From an uncultured Truepera sp. (GTDB lineage Bacteria; Deinococcota; Deinococci; Deinococcales; Trueperaceae): a stretch of 53,005 nt of DNA. The translations under genes were made by a program, and so were the position numbers. Shown in pieces: positions 31,476 through 40,398 of this stretch. Within the stretch, counting starts at the first letter, position 1, and each line of letters begins with the position of its first letter. The notes beneath the pieces were generated by a model, which saw only the letters and a program-made list of their open reading frames with translations, was not told where the DNA came from and did no database searches. Where the stretch lies: positions 1-53,005 of the forward strand of contig CADCWP010000215.1 in NCBI GenBank assembly GCA_902806425.1. The letters are read 5' to 3'.

Positions 31476-33215
31476 CTAACGGCCCAGTATAAAGACCATG
31501 CTGGCAGGGAGGTTGTAGATGCGGGGCGATTCGTAACGGCCCTCTTCGGTATTTGCGTAGGCGGTCCGGGTAGCGAGCTCAAGGCGGCCCGAAGCGTCCC
31601 ACGGGGCCATGTGCGAGTAGGGATACGAGACGAAGTAGTAAAGGTCGCCGTACTGGCCGCCGCCGCCGCAGATAGTATTCGTCAGGTAGCTGCCGTCGGT
31701 TTTCTTAAGGACGGTATAGGCCATGGTGTTGGCTACACGGGTCATAAAGGTCCGGTCGAAAAGGCTCGAGTCCAGGGTGGCGAGTTCGGCAAACGCCTGC
31801 ATCGTATAGCGGATGTAGACGGTCGGCTGGCACCCTAGAGCCGGTCTGTTGTTGAGATCGTTGATGCGGTGATCCCACGTGTAGCCCGTGCCGTTCGGGG
31901 TCGAGATCGTCCTCATATGAGACCTGACTACCCCCGCCATGCGCGTAGCCTCGGTGTAGTAGCTGCTGTCGCCCGTCAGCTTGTACATGAAAAAGTGGTA
32001 GCGGATAAACTGCGCGTAGGGGTGCATCAGATCTTTTTGCATAAAGGGAAAACCCGAAGGTTTGTTGTTGCGCCCACGCCACTTTTCCTCGAAGTGGTTT
32101 TTGAGGTAGTTCGTCCAGTACGACGCGCTCGAGCTGTAGCCTGCTTGCTTAAGCGTGTATGCTACCGACGCGACCATCGAGTGAGCGAGAATCTCGTCCA
32201 TAACGTGCTCGTCGGTACCGAGGTACTGTTCCGAGGAAGAATCGGTGCGTTGCCGGTAGACCCAGTTGAGGTAGCCGTCACCGTTGGAGTCGCTGAGGTT
32301 GCCCTTAGCGATGTTCATGAGCCTATCGAGCTGCCGGACGAGGGTGCGGTCACCAGTCTCGCGGTAGGCGAGGACAAGGCTGGTGGCGTAGTTGTTGAAG
32401 TTGCGTGCGAGCGAGAAGGTGTCGCCGTTGGCCTGCCTGTCGGGATTCATCCAAGCGTTGTAGGAGTCGTACTTGGGGTTGGTGATGGTCGCGACCAAGC
32501 GTGAGTTCCAAGTGGCCAAAGTGCCGCTGCTTCCGCTGCCACTACCCCCATCATCACCATCGTCCCCGTCGTCCCCATCATCGCCGTCGTCGCCATCATC
32601 CGTCTCGTACCAGACGTAAAGCGTCGGCGCGACCTTGGTACCACCACCATCGACTGACATCGCCTCCCGGTCGTTGTTGGTGTTGCCGCCTACGATTAGG
32701 GCTAGGGCGTTGCCGCTTCTCCAACCGCTGCGGCTGACGACCTCCTGAACCACGTTCGAGAGGTCGCTCGACTGCGCCACTACCCCTTCGCTCCATGATG
32801 GCGCGCTCCAGTTCGCCGCCGCCGAAGTTAAGCTCCGTGAACTTAAGTTCTGGTTTGAGCTAGAGAACTGCGCCGCCGAGTCGGCGTCGTGCGCTCTAAA
32901 GGTGAGCGTAGTGTCGCCCGAACTCGTCGCGGCTGCCATCAGCCGCACGTACGCTTTGGTTATCTTGGCTCCCTGGGGGACCCCGACGCCAGTAAAGCGC
33001 AGGCCAACTCTTTGACCGTCCGCCGAGAAGTTCAACCTGTTCGCGTCGTCGCCGCTGACCATGCTGCCCGACGCGCTCTCCTCAGAGTCGTCGGCCCCGC
33101 TGCGAATCCAGGTTCGCACCGAACCCGTAGCAGCAGGGGTGAGTTCAGGGACTTCGGTGCTGCTGCACGCGGCGAGCAGCGCCAGTAAGCCGAACATAAA
33201 GCTTCTTGGTTTCAT
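31476..33215 (-). CDS. DNRLRE-domain lipoprotein with helical toroid-like C-terminal domain
   Basis: A 579-residue exported lipoprotein (lipobox LLAACSS). Residues about 30-190 form a DNRLRE-type beta domain (GADDSEESASGSMVSGDDANRL, VGLRFTGVGVPQGAKITKAY, RSGWRSGNALALIVGG). A linker of Asp-Asp-Gly repeats follows, then about 370 residues rich in aromatic helices (ARNFNNYATSLVLAYRETGD, HVMDEILAHSMVASVAYTLKQAG, HPYAQFIRYHFFMYKLTGD). That last pattern resembles alpha/alpha-toroid polysaccharide lyases or hydrolases, but no catalytic set is recognised. GGAGG precedes the ATG at 33215, and the track start at 33338 is too early. A surface glycan-binding or -degrading role is inferred. Confidence 0.75.
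   Translation of the reverse strand: MKPRSFMFGLLALLAACSSTEVPELTPAATGSVRTWIRSGADDSEESASGSMVSGDDANRLNFSADGQRVGLRFTGVGVPQGAKITKAYVRLMAAATSSGDTTLTFRAHDADSAAQFSSSNQNLSSRSLTSAAANWSAPSWSEGVVAQSSDLSNVVQEVVSRSGWRSGNALALIVGGNTNNDREAMSVDGGGTKVAPTLYVWYETDDGDDGDDGDDGDDGDDGGSGSGSSGTLATWNSRLVATITNPKYDSYNAWMNPDRQANGDTFSLARNFNNYATSLVLAYRETGDRTLVRQLDRLMNIAKGNLSDSNGDGYLNWVYRQRTDSSSEQYLGTDEHVMDEILAHSMVASVAYTLKQAGYSSSASYWTNYLKNHFEEKWRGRNNKPSGFPFMQKDLMHPYAQFIRYHFFMYKLTGDSSYYTEATRMAGVVRSHMRTISTPNGTGYTWDHRINDLNNRPALGCQPTVYIRYTMQAFAELATLDSSLFDRTFMTRVANTMAYTVLKKTDGSYLTNTICGGGGQYGDLYYFVSYPYSHMAPWDASGRLELATRTAYANTEEGRYESPRIYNLPASMVFILGR
32545..32600 (-). repeat. Short tandem repeats coding an Asp-Asp-Gly linker
   Basis: About six imperfect 9-bp units (such as GATGATGGC / GACGACGGG, minus strand) encode (DDG)n between two domains of the lipoprotein. 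Such tracts expand and contract by slippage, so strain variation in length is likely. A calcium-binding acidic linker is possible. Confidence 0.8.
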
Positions 33216-33538
33216 TTTTCCTCCACCCCGGGTTGACGTTGAGCCCATAGAGAAGTTCTCCACGGGTTTGGCTGCACAGTGCGAGGCTGAGTTCAAAACG
33301 TCCTCGGTCGGTTGCGCTACTGGCTCCACCTGTTCCAAGCGCCCAAATATGGAAAACAGGTTTCGTCGCCTCCGAGGGGCGGGGTAACCCCTCTACGCCT
33401 TGAATCTTAATCTAGGCTTAATGTTTAACTTTGTGAAATATTTCGTTTTGCGTCCATAGAGTGAAAAACTATAAACGTCTTTTGAGCGCGCGATGCGGCG
33501 AGACGCTTCCAGAGGGGGTGGGCACGATACGATAAGGT
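33216..33538. other. Divergent intergenic region before the carotenoid operon
   Basis: No gene. It is AT-rich around 33400-33470 with the perfect palindrome GAAATATTTC at 33435-33444, a possible operator between the divergent lipoprotein and crtO promoters. The crtO -10 box lies at its right end. Confidence 0.4.
33528..33533 (+). promoter_or_regulatory. -10 box of leaderless crtO operon
   Basis: TACGAT is followed by AAGGT and the GTG start at 33539. It should drive the whole overlapping carotenoid operon. Confidence 0.45.
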
Positions 33539-35077
33539 GTGCCGGATTTTGATGTAATTACAGTTGGGGCGGGGCACAATGCGCTCATTACAAGCGCGTA
33601 TCTCGCGCAAGCAGGCTACAAGGTGGGCGTCTTTGAGCGGCGTGATGTCGTGGGCGGGGCGGTGTCGACCAAGGAGATCGTACCGGGTTACCAGTTCGAC
33701 CTGGGCGGTAGCGCGCATATCTTAATTCGCCTGACGCCGATCATCGAAGAATTGGGGTTGGAGCGCTACGGTCTCGAGTATATCGACATCGACCCCCTTT
33801 TTTTTGCACCGTACAGGGACGGCGAAAGCGTTTTTATCCACCGCAGCGAACAGAAGACCGTAGAGGGGCTCGAGCGCAGCTACCCCGGTGAGGGGGAGGC
33901 TTACAGGCGCTTTATGGACGACTGGCGGCCCTTCGGCAAGGCCGTCAAAGAGCTTTTTTTAAGCACGCCGAGCCCCCTAAACCTGGGCAAAAAGATGATC
34001 TTCGGCAAGGCCATCAAGGGTGACTGGAAAAAAGCGCTGCCCAAAATTCTCAAACCTTACGGCGAGGTAGTCGACAGCTATTTCAAGGAGGAGCGGGTCA
34101 AAACGCCGCTGGTCTGGATGGCCGCGCAGTCCGGCCCACCGCCGTCCGAGCCGTTCTCGTCGCCGTTCGTGCTCTGGCAGCCGCTGTACCACGAGAGCGG
34201 TATGGCGCGGCCCAAGGGCGGCTCGGGGATGCTCACGCAGGCGCTTGGGCGGCACATTGAGGCGCACGGTGGGCAGCTGTTCGTGAACGCTTCAGTCGAA
34301 AAGATTTTGGTCGAAGGGACGCGGGCGACCGGGGTGCAGGTCGGGGGTCAGGTCTACACGGCGCGTTCGGTTGTGGCGGGCACGCACGCCCTCGAGACGT
34401 TCGGCAAACTTCTCCCCGAAGCGCACCGCCCCGAGGGAAGCCGTCACATGCGTGTCGGGAACGGCTTCGGCGCGATTTTGCGGCTGGCCCTAAACGCGCC
34501 GGTACGCTACAGCGCGCACCCCGGCGACGCGGCGCGGCGGGCTTTGGGCCTGATCTGCCGCGACCGGGCGCAGCTGAGCGCCGCGTACGGCGACTTTTTG
34601 GCCGGTCGTCCGGCGGCGGACCCGCCCATCGTAGCGATGAGTTTTAGCGCTGTAGACGACACGCTGGCCCCGCCCGGTGGCGAGGTGCTGTGGCTCTGGG
34701 CGCAGTATTTTCCCTATGAGCTGGCCCATGGCGCGCGCTGGGCCGACATCGAGGACGAGGTAGCCGAGCGCATCCTGGACGCCTACGAGGTCTACGCGCC
34801 GGGTACCAAGGCGAAGGTCGTCGGCAAGCTGTTTCAGCATCCGGAGTGGCTCGAGCGTCACCTGGGCCTCTACCGCGGCAACGTGATGCACCTCGAGATG
34901 AGCCTGGACCAGATGTTCGCGCTGCGACCCTTTTTGGGTATGGCCGAATATAAAACGCACCTCAAAGGCCTCTACCTGACCGGCGCGAGCACGCATCCCG
35001 GTGGGGGCATCATGGGCGCGTCGGGGCGCAACGCGGCGCGGGTCGTCCTAAAAGACTTAGAGAAGAAAAAGGTGTGA
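33539..35077 (+). CDS. crtO: CrtO-type carotenoid ketolase
   Basis: A 512-residue FAD-dependent oxidoreductase of the phytoene-desaturase superfamily. The dinucleotide-binding motif is [21 protein letters not shown]. Long stretches match the Deinococcus CrtO 4-ketolase as I remember it: [57 protein letters not shown] and [20 protein letters not shown]. It should add a keto group at C-4 of the beta ring. It is the first gene of a six-gene overlapping operon. The related CrtI desaturase function is less likely given those matches. Confidence 0.87.
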   Translation: MPDFDVITVGAGHNALITSAYLAQAGYKVGVFERRDVVGGAVSTKEIVPGYQFDLGGSAHILIRLTPIIEELGLERYGLEYIDIDPLFFAPYRDGESVFIHRSEQKTVEGLERSYPGEGEAYRRFMDDWRPFGKAVKELFLSTPSPLNLGKKMIFGKAIKGDWKKALPKILKPYGEVVDSYFKEERVKTPLVWMAAQSGPPPSEPFSSPFVLWQPLYHESGMARPKGGSGMLTQALGRHIEAHGGQLFVNASVEKILVEGTRATGVQVGGQVYTARSVVAGTHALETFGKLLPEAHRPEGSRHMRVGNGFGAILRLALNAPVRYSAHPGDAARRALGLICRDRAQLSAAYGDFLAGRPAADPPIVAMSFSAVDDTLAPPGGEVLWLWAQYFPYELAHGARWADIEDEVAERILDAYEVYAPGTKAKVVGKLFQHPEWLERHLGLYRGNVMHLEMSLDQMFALRPFLGMAEYKTHLKGLYLTGASTHPGGGIMGASGRNAARVVLKDLEKKKV

Positions 35078-35080
35078 GCG

Positions 35081-35494
35081 GTGGCCGAATACGAGGTTAG
35101 AGCGCAAGTCCCTACAGTAGACGACTATATCCGCGTCCGCCTAGCTGCCGGCCTCAGCCGTAAAACTGAAGAGGCCGCGACGATTGGGCTCAAAGATTCG
35201 CTCTTTGCCGTCACAATTTTTAATGAGAATGAACCCGTAGGAATAGGCCGCATTATAGGCGACGGCGGGTGCTTCTTTGAGGTAGTAGACATAGCCGTCT
35301 TACCTAAGCATCAGCAAAGGGGTGTCGGTACCCTTATCATGGACGTGCTGATAGCTTACGTGAACGAACACGCCCCTAAAAGCGCCTACGTAAGCCTCAT
35401 GGCCGATTACGGCACCCCGACATTTTACGAGAAGTTTGGCTTCGCCAAAGCCGAACTCCCCAAAGCTGCCGGGATGGTCCTGCGCGTCCTGTGA
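35081..35494 (+). CDS. GNAT N-acetyltransferase inside the carotenoid operon
   Basis: A 137-residue GNAT-fold protein with the acetyl-CoA loop [22 protein letters not shown] and the C-terminal [11 protein letters not shown] motif. It starts (GTG) 3 nt after crtO and its stop overlaps the cyclase/hydratase start (GTGA), so it is fully embedded. Its sequence is visibly poorer in G+C than its neighbours (for example AATAGGCCGCATTATAGG), hinting at later insertion. A role in pigment modification is not supported by the fold, which acts on amines. Confidence 0.85.
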   Translation: MAEYEVRAQVPTVDDYIRVRLAAGLSRKTEEAATIGLKDSLFAVTIFNENEPVGIGRIIGDGGCFFEVVDIAVLPKHQQRGVGTLIMDVLIAYVNEHAPKSAYVSLMADYGTPTFYEKFGFAKAELPKAAGMVLRVL

Positions 35495-36951
35495 CCTACC
35501 TTCAGTTTCACCTCATCTTTACGCTGCCGCCGCTTTTACCGCTCGCGTTTCTGACGTGGCGGGCGTCCCAGCAGGGTCGGGTGCCGCGGGTGGCGCTGTT
35601 AGCGCTCCTTATCCATGTGCTGCTGGCGCTCGTCTATACGACGCCGTGGGACAACTTTCTCATCGCGCGCGGCGTGTGGGGCTACGGGCAGGAGCGGGTG
35701 CTGTTCACGCTCGGCTGGGTACCGTTTGAGGAGTATCTGTTCTTCGTGATCCAGACGCTTCTGACCGGCCTCTGGGTGCTGCTGCTACAGCGGCGGCTAA
35801 GCGGAGTAGAGAACGATGTAGGGCAAGGTGGCGCGCGCCCCTCGCTCCGGCTGCGCGTCGTCGGCGCACTTTTCTGGCTGGGACTTGCCGCGGCGGGGGT
35901 GTTGGCCCTCGGCACGGCAAAAGGTACCTATTTCGGCCTTATCGCGGCGTGGGCCGCGCCGGTGCTGGCGCTCCAATGGGGGTTCGGCGGCGACCTGCTC
36001 GTAAGGCGCTGGCGCGTCCTGCTGCCGGGGTTCGCGGTGCCGACGCTGCACTTATGGCTCGCTGACCGCTCCGCGCTGGGGGCTGGTATCTGGTGGATTT
36101 CGCCGGAGCTTTCGTCCGGTCTGCACGTCTTCGGGTTGCCACTCGAAGAGGCGCTTTTTTTTCTGCTGACGAACCTGCTGGTGGTGTTCGGCATGATTTT
36201 GGCCCTCGAGCCGCGAGGGGTCCTACGCTTGCAGGAGCTGCGCCGGGTCAGCTGGTGGCGCGCGGTGCTCGCGCTCTGGGCACTGTCGATGGTACCGACG
36301 CCGCTTTTTCCACAGCGTTTTGCCGTGTTCGCCTACCTAAGCACGGGCCTGTTGGCGCTCGGGGTGCTGGGGTACGCGTACTCGCGTTACGGCCGCCGCG
36401 CGTGGGGACTTTTCGCCGTATCGTTCGGTTTCGGGCTGCTGGTGGAGTGGCTGGGACACACCACCGGGGTTCCCTTTGGTTCTTACGACTACACTGCGCC
36501 GGGGCCACGGCTCTTGGGGGTACCGCTGCTTGTGCCGCTGGGTTGGTTTGCGTTTTCGCTAATTGCGCTCGCTCTCTCGCCGCTCGGCAGCAAACGCTGG
36601 CTCGCGCCGCTCGCGCTGGTCGCGTGGGATGTCGGGCTTGATCCACTGATGGTGTCGCAGGGGTTCTGGGCGTTTGAAGGTGGCGCGTACTACGGGATTC
36701 CGCTGAGCAACTTTCTCGGCTGGGGGGTGTCGGGCGCGGTTTTGGTGGCGCTGCTGTTGTGGCTCGAGCCGCGCCTCGCCCAAGGCACCTCCGCCGAGAT
36801 GCGGTCGGTCTTCTGGGCGCAGGCGTTTTTGATGGGCGTCGGGTTGCTGGTTTTCGGCCTGCCGTGGGCGGCGCTCTGCGCGTTTCTCGCCATGAGCTTG
36901 GTGGGAACTGTGGCGGAGCGGGTACCGGGTTTGAAGCGCCAACTCGGATGA
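35491..36951 (+). CDS. Fused CrtYcd lycopene cyclase and CruF carotenoid hydratase
   Basis: A 486-residue polytopic membrane protein. Residues 1-240 hold two lycopene-cyclase half-domains, each with the PxEE motif (WVPFEEYLFFVIQTLLTGLW at 77-96 and GLPLEEALFFLLTNLLVVFG at 215-234), plus TPWDNFLIARGVWGY. Residues about 290-440 match the CruF/DUF422 carotenoid 1',2'-hydratase (VEWLGHTTGVPFGSYDYT, AWDVGLDPLMVSQGFWAFEG, YYGIPLSNFLGW). One chain could thus cyclise one lycopene end and hydrate the other, giving a monocyclic 1'-hydroxy product. Its GTG start overlaps the previous stop by 4 nt, and its stop overlaps the next start by 4 nt. Confidence 0.85.
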   Translation: MTYLQFHLIFTLPPLLPLAFLTWRASQQGRVPRVALLALLIHVLLALVYTTPWDNFLIARGVWGYGQERVLFTLGWVPFEEYLFFVIQTLLTGLWVLLLQRRLSGVENDVGQGGARPSLRLRVVGALFWLGLAAAGVLALGTAKGTYFGLIAAWAAPVLALQWGFGGDLLVRRWRVLLPGFAVPTLHLWLADRSALGAGIWWISPELSSGLHVFGLPLEEALFFLLTNLLVVFGMILALEPRGVLRLQELRRVSWWRAVLALWALSMVPTPLFPQRFAVFAYLSTGLLALGVLGYAYSRYGRRAWGLFAVSFGFGLLVEWLGHTTGVPFGSYDYTAPGPRLLGVPLLVPLGWFAFSLIALALSPLGSKRWLAPLALVAWDVGLDPLMVSQGFWAFEGGAYYGIPLSNFLGWGVSGAVLVALLLWLEPRLAQGTSAEMRSVFWAQAFLMGVGLLVFGLPWAALCAFLAMSLVGTVAERVPGLKRQLG

Positions 36952-37661
36952 GCATGGGTTGGGTAAACGTCTACCTGACCGGGTTGCGGGCGCGCACCCT
37001 CGAGCGGGTCGTCGCGCTCATCGCCTGGGCGCTGCCGTGGGTAATCCGCCGTTCGCTGCGGCGCGGGTTGCACGGCGTCTACACGCGGGGCCCGTGGGAC
37101 GCGCTGCCGAAGAGTGGCGTGCTGCTGGCCGCGAACCATCACGCCTGGTGGGACCCGTATCTGGCGTGGCTGATCGGTCGGAGGTTGGGACGGCCTCTCA
37201 GCGGGCTTATGCTCTCCCAAACGGTGGCGCGCTTTCCCTTTTTTAGGGCGCATGGAGCCCTGGCGACTTATGAAGTGCGCGAAGCGCTCAGGCGGCTCTC
37301 GCGCGGTGAGCTGCTCATCATCTTCCCGGAGGGCGGCGTCCGGGTGCCGGGCAAGGTAGCGGGGCTAGAGCCCGGTCTGGCCTTCCTCGCTGAGCGGGCG
37401 CGGATGCCGGTCCACCCGGTCGCGCTGCGCGTCGCCATGCGCGGCGCGCAGCACCCGGAGGCGTTTTTGCTGTTGGGCGACCCCGTAGCCCCGCCCGACG
37501 TGCAGGGGGCACTTAACACCCTGCTTGCCAGGCTGGAGACGGAGCTCTCCGCCGCCGATCCCGAAGCGCCGCTCCCCGGTTTTACCGTCTGGAGCGGCGG
37601 CGCGCGGAGCACGCACGAAAGGGCCGCTTGGCTGGGTAAACTGTTGCGCGGGGAGATCTGA
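36948..37661 (+). CDS. PlsC-like acyltransferase, probable carotenoid-glycoside acyltransferase
   Basis: A 237-residue member of the 1-acylglycerol-3-phosphate acyltransferase family. The catalytic NHHAWWDPY (HX4D) and LIIFPEGGVRVPG motifs are present, with a hydrophobic N-terminal helix. In the operon it lies between the cyclase/hydratase and a glycosyltransferase, which suggests it esterifies a fatty acid to the sugar of a carotenoid glycoside, as in thermozeaxanthins and myxobacterial pigments. A phospholipid role is the alternative. The ATG at 36948 overlaps the upstream stop as ATGA. The track's longer ORF runs into the previous gene. Confidence 0.82.
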   Translation: MSMGWVNVYLTGLRARTLERVVALIAWALPWVIRRSLRRGLHGVYTRGPWDALPKSGVLLAANHHAWWDPYLAWLIGRRLGRPLSGLMLSQTVARFPFFRAHGALATYEVREALRRLSRGELLIIFPEGGVRVPGKVAGLEPGLAFLAERARMPVHPVALRVAMRGAQHPEAFLLLGDPVAPPDVQGALNTLLARLETELSAADPEAPLPGFTVWSGGARSTHERAAWLGKLLRGEI

Positions 37662-38731
37662 TGATCCTGTGGTGGCTGGCGACACTTTTCGTGACGGTGC
37701 AACTCGTCGTGCTGGTGACGAATACCTTTACCTTTCCGGTGCTCGTTCCAGCGAGAACCCCCCGCACCCGGCGGCGGGTATCGCTGCTGATTCCTGCCCG
37801 TAACGAAGCGCTCAACCTACCCGAGACACTGCCGTTGCTGCTGGCCCAAGGTGCGGACGAGCTTATCGTGCTTGACGACGGCTCGACCGACGCGACGCCG
37901 GAGATTCTGGCGGGGTTTCGCGGTCTTCGCTGCGTGCAGGGGGAACCGTTGCCGGAGGGGTGGGTCGGCAAAAACTGGGCGTGCCATCAGCTCGCTGGGG
38001 TCGCTACGGGGGACGTGCTCGTCTTTACCGACGCCGATGTGTACTGGGGGCCGGGGGCCTTGACGGCGCTTTTGGCGTTTGCCGAACGCAGCGACGCGGT
38101 CTACGCCAGCGTCTGGCCGCGTCAGCGTACCGAGACCCTCTTTGAGCGTCTGGCCGTGCCGGTCATCGACACCATCTTGTTGGGACTATTGCCCTATCCC
38201 TTAGTCAAGAACACCACAGACGCCCTGTTCTCGGCGGGAAACGGGCAATGCATGATGTGGACGCGAAGTGCTTACCGGCAAGTTGGTGGGCACGCGGCGT
38301 TTCGGAGTGAGGTTTTAGAGGACGTGCGGATGGGTCAGGCGGCTAAAGGCCGGGGCCTGAAGCTGGTGTTGGCCCTCGGGGGTGACCTCCTCAGCACCCG
38401 GATGTACCGGACGCCGGGTGAGCTCTTGGAGGGGTTTTCTAAAAACATTTTGGCGGCGCACGGGGGCCGGTTGCCGCTTATGTTCTCGGTCCTGCTCAGT
38501 ACCCTAACCTACACGCTCTCGTGGGTCTTGGCCTTTGTAGACCCACTCTGGCTCGTTCCGGCGGCGCTGGGAATGTTTCAGCGGGCGCTGACCGCCTACA
38601 AAACGCACCGGAGCCCGCTCGAGGGGTTTTTACAGCCGTTCACCGCCTACCCGCTTCTGCGCGTTGCGCTGCGGGCACTTTCGCGTAAGGGCTACCGCTG
38701 GAAGGGCCGCAGCTACGGGGCGCATGACTAA
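37661..38731 (+). CDS. CruG-like carotenoid glycosyltransferase (GT2)
   Basis: A 356-residue membrane-bound family-2 glycosyltransferase. It has an N-terminal membrane segment, the nucleotide-sugar motifs VSLLIPARNEALNLPET, IVLDDGSTDATPEIL and FTDADVYWG, the EVLEDVRMGQ acidic pair, and hydrophobic helices near the C-terminus. Its place with CruF and CrtD domains matches CruG, the 2'-O-glycosyltransferase of myxol-type carotenoids, though the deinoxanthin pathway lacks it. It overlaps the upstream stop by 1 nt and the downstream start by 8 nt. Confidence 0.83.
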   Translation: MILWWLATLFVTVQLVVLVTNTFTFPVLVPARTPRTRRRVSLLIPARNEALNLPETLPLLLAQGADELIVLDDGSTDATPEILAGFRGLRCVQGEPLPEGWVGKNWACHQLAGVATGDVLVFTDADVYWGPGALTALLAFAERSDAVYASVWPRQRTETLFERLAVPVIDTILLGLLPYPLVKNTTDALFSAGNGQCMMWTRSAYRQVGGHAAFRSEVLEDVRMGQAAKGRGLKLVLALGGDLLSTRMYRTPGELLEGFSKNILAAHGGRLPLMFSVLLSTLTYTLSWVLAFVDPLWLVPAALGMFQRALTAYKTHRSPLEGFLQPFTAYPLLRVALRALSRKGYRWKGRSYGAHD

Positions 38732-40157
38732 AGCCGCCAACACCGCGCTGGTCTTGGGGGGCGGGTTCGCGGGCTTGTCGGCGGCGCTCAGTTTGGCGCT
38801 GGACGGCGTACAGGTCACGCTTTTGGAACAGCTGGGCGAGGTCGGCGGCAAAGCGGGCGAGTTCGCGCAAGAGGGGTTCCGTTTCGACTTGGGGCCGAGC
38901 GTGTGGACGCTGCCGGAACTTGTCACCGACCTGTTCAGGCAGGCAGGGGAGACGCCGCCGGAGTTCGTACCGCTCTCGCCCCTGTGCCGCTATCTCTACC
39001 CGTCCGGGCGGGTGTGGGATGTGTCGCTCGACCCGGAAAAGACGACCGCGCAGCTGAGTGAGCAGGAGGCGTCCGTCTACCTACGTCTGGTTGCAGAGGC
39101 GCGCACGCTCTACGAGGCGGCGGCACCGACGTTTTTGTTCGGGCAGTCGCCGGGTCTTAAAGAACTGATGCGCTACGGAATGGCGGGCGGCCTGAGAGCG
39201 CATCCCGGCAAACGCCTGCCTGCGCTGCTCCGACACTTCGGCGCGGCGGGCGACCTGGAGACGTTTTTTCTGCGCTTTGCGACCTACTTCGGGGCCGACC
39301 CGTACCGCGCTCCGGCGGTGCTGCACAACATCGCCTGGGTCGAGTTGGGCAAGGGCGTGTTCTACCCGGTGGGCGGCATTAAAGGGGTCGTGCGGCAGCT
39401 CCGGGAACTGGCCCAAAGGCTGGGCGTCAAAATCTGTACGGGCGTGACGGTCGAGCGGCTGCGTACCTCTGCGGGCCGTGTGACCCAGGTGGAGACGGAC
39501 GCGGGCGTGTTCTCGGCCGAGGTGGTCGTCTCGAGCCTCGACCTCATCCGCACCTACAGGTTGTTAGGCCGCAAGGCAACCGCGGAGGGGCTCGAGCCCT
39601 CACTCTCAGGGTTTGTTTTGCTTCTGGGCCTAGACGGTAAAACGCCCGGTCTAACACACCACAACATCTCTTTTCCAAACGATTACCGCGCCGAGTTCGC
39701 GGCGGTAGGGCGTGGCGAGCTGCCCGCTGACCCGACGCTCTACGTATCGATCAGCAGCAGGACCGAAACGGGTGACGCGCCGCCGGGGTGCGAGAACTGG
39801 TTTGTGCTGGCGAACGCGCCCGCTCTGTCCGAAAAGAGACCGATGGACTGGGACGTGACAGGTCCGCGTTACGCCGAACACCTGCTGGGCGTTCTCGCGC
39901 GGCGCGGTCTCGACGTGCGCGGCCGTGTGCGGGTGCAGCAGATGTTTACACCGGCCTATTTAGGCAGGCTTGCGCACCGGGGGGCGATCTACGGTGCCGC
40001 GCCGCACTCGCTGCTCCAGACGCTCCGGCCCAAGCAGACCGTGCGCGGCGTGCGGAACCTGGTGCTGGCGGGCGGGACAGTGCATCCGGGCGGTGGGATT
40101 CCGCTGGCGCTGCTGTCGGGTAAGCACGCGGCGGAACTAGCCGTTACCCGGCTCTAA
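38724..40157 (+). CDS. crtD: CrtD-like carotenoid 3',4'-desaturase
   Basis: A 477-residue FAD oxidoreductase of the CrtI/CrtD family. The N-terminal nucleotide-binding motif is VLGGGFAGLSAALSLALDG, and the C-terminal carotenoid-oxidoreductase signature is VRNLVLAGGTVHPGGGIPLALLSGKHAAE. Next to a CruF domain, the expected reaction is C-3',4' desaturation of the 1'-hydroxy end, as in deinoxanthin synthesis. A phytoene desaturase (CrtI) role is possible but less likely without crtB beside it. The start is ATG at 38724, overlapping the previous gene. The track start at 38664 is too early. Confidence 0.82.
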   Translation: MTKAANTALVLGGGFAGLSAALSLALDGVQVTLLEQLGEVGGKAGEFAQEGFRFDLGPSVWTLPELVTDLFRQAGETPPEFVPLSPLCRYLYPSGRVWDVSLDPEKTTAQLSEQEASVYLRLVAEARTLYEAAAPTFLFGQSPGLKELMRYGMAGGLRAHPGKRLPALLRHFGAAGDLETFFLRFATYFGADPYRAPAVLHNIAWVELGKGVFYPVGGIKGVVRQLRELAQRLGVKICTGVTVERLRTSAGRVTQVETDAGVFSAEVVVSSLDLIRTYRLLGRKATAEGLEPSLSGFVLLLGLDGKTPGLTHHNISFPNDYRAEFAAVGRGELPADPTLYVSISSRTETGDAPPGCENWFVLANAPALSEKRPMDWDVTGPRYAEHLLGVLARRGLDVRGRVRVQQMFTPAYLGRLAHRGAIYGAAPHSLLQTLRPKQTVRGVRNLVLAGGTVHPGGGIPLALLSGKHAAELAVTRL

Positions 40158-40254
40158 AGCGCTCCCTTCTTCCCCTGAAGGGTATCTTGAGGGTTGCTCT
40201 CAGTGACGAACACTGTTGAACTCGGTGTTATTCACCTCAAATTTTTGCTAGAAG

Positions 40255-40301
40255 CTGTCGACGGGTGTGATGCACATGAAGTATTGTACGCGCGTCGACA
40301 G
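40255..40301. repeat. 9-bp inverted repeat with 29-nt spacer
   Basis: CTGTCGACG at 40255-40263 and CGTCGACAG at 40293-40301 are perfect complements. No T-tract follows. It could be an operator, an RNA stem or the trace of a small mobile element. Confidence 0.45.
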
Positions 40302-40398
40302 TGACCCTATCCATATGGCTTTAAGAATGAAATTTTGCATTACAACGTTGACCACGAGTAGCACTTTAACCACATGCCGAACAAGCATCGTAAAGCAA

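Noticed and set aside
31869-32504. 211-codon plus-strand ORF opposite the DNRLRE lipoprotein
   Set aside because: Val/Arg-rich shadow of a gene with a clear signal peptide and domain on the other strand.
32545-32600. CRISPR-like or regulatory tandem repeat
   Set aside because: The 9-bp units are in-frame codons for Asp-Asp-Gly inside a gene, with no spacers.
36690-37253. Minus-strand ORFs opposite the cyclase/hydratase and acyltransferase genes
   Set aside because: Pro/Arg/Gln-rich shadow frames with no start signals.
38724-40157. Assignment of this gene as phytoene desaturase crtI
   Set aside because: No crtB neighbour, and the operon partners (CruF domain, CruG-like) favour CrtD. The superfamily motifs alone cannot separate the two, so confidence is kept moderate.
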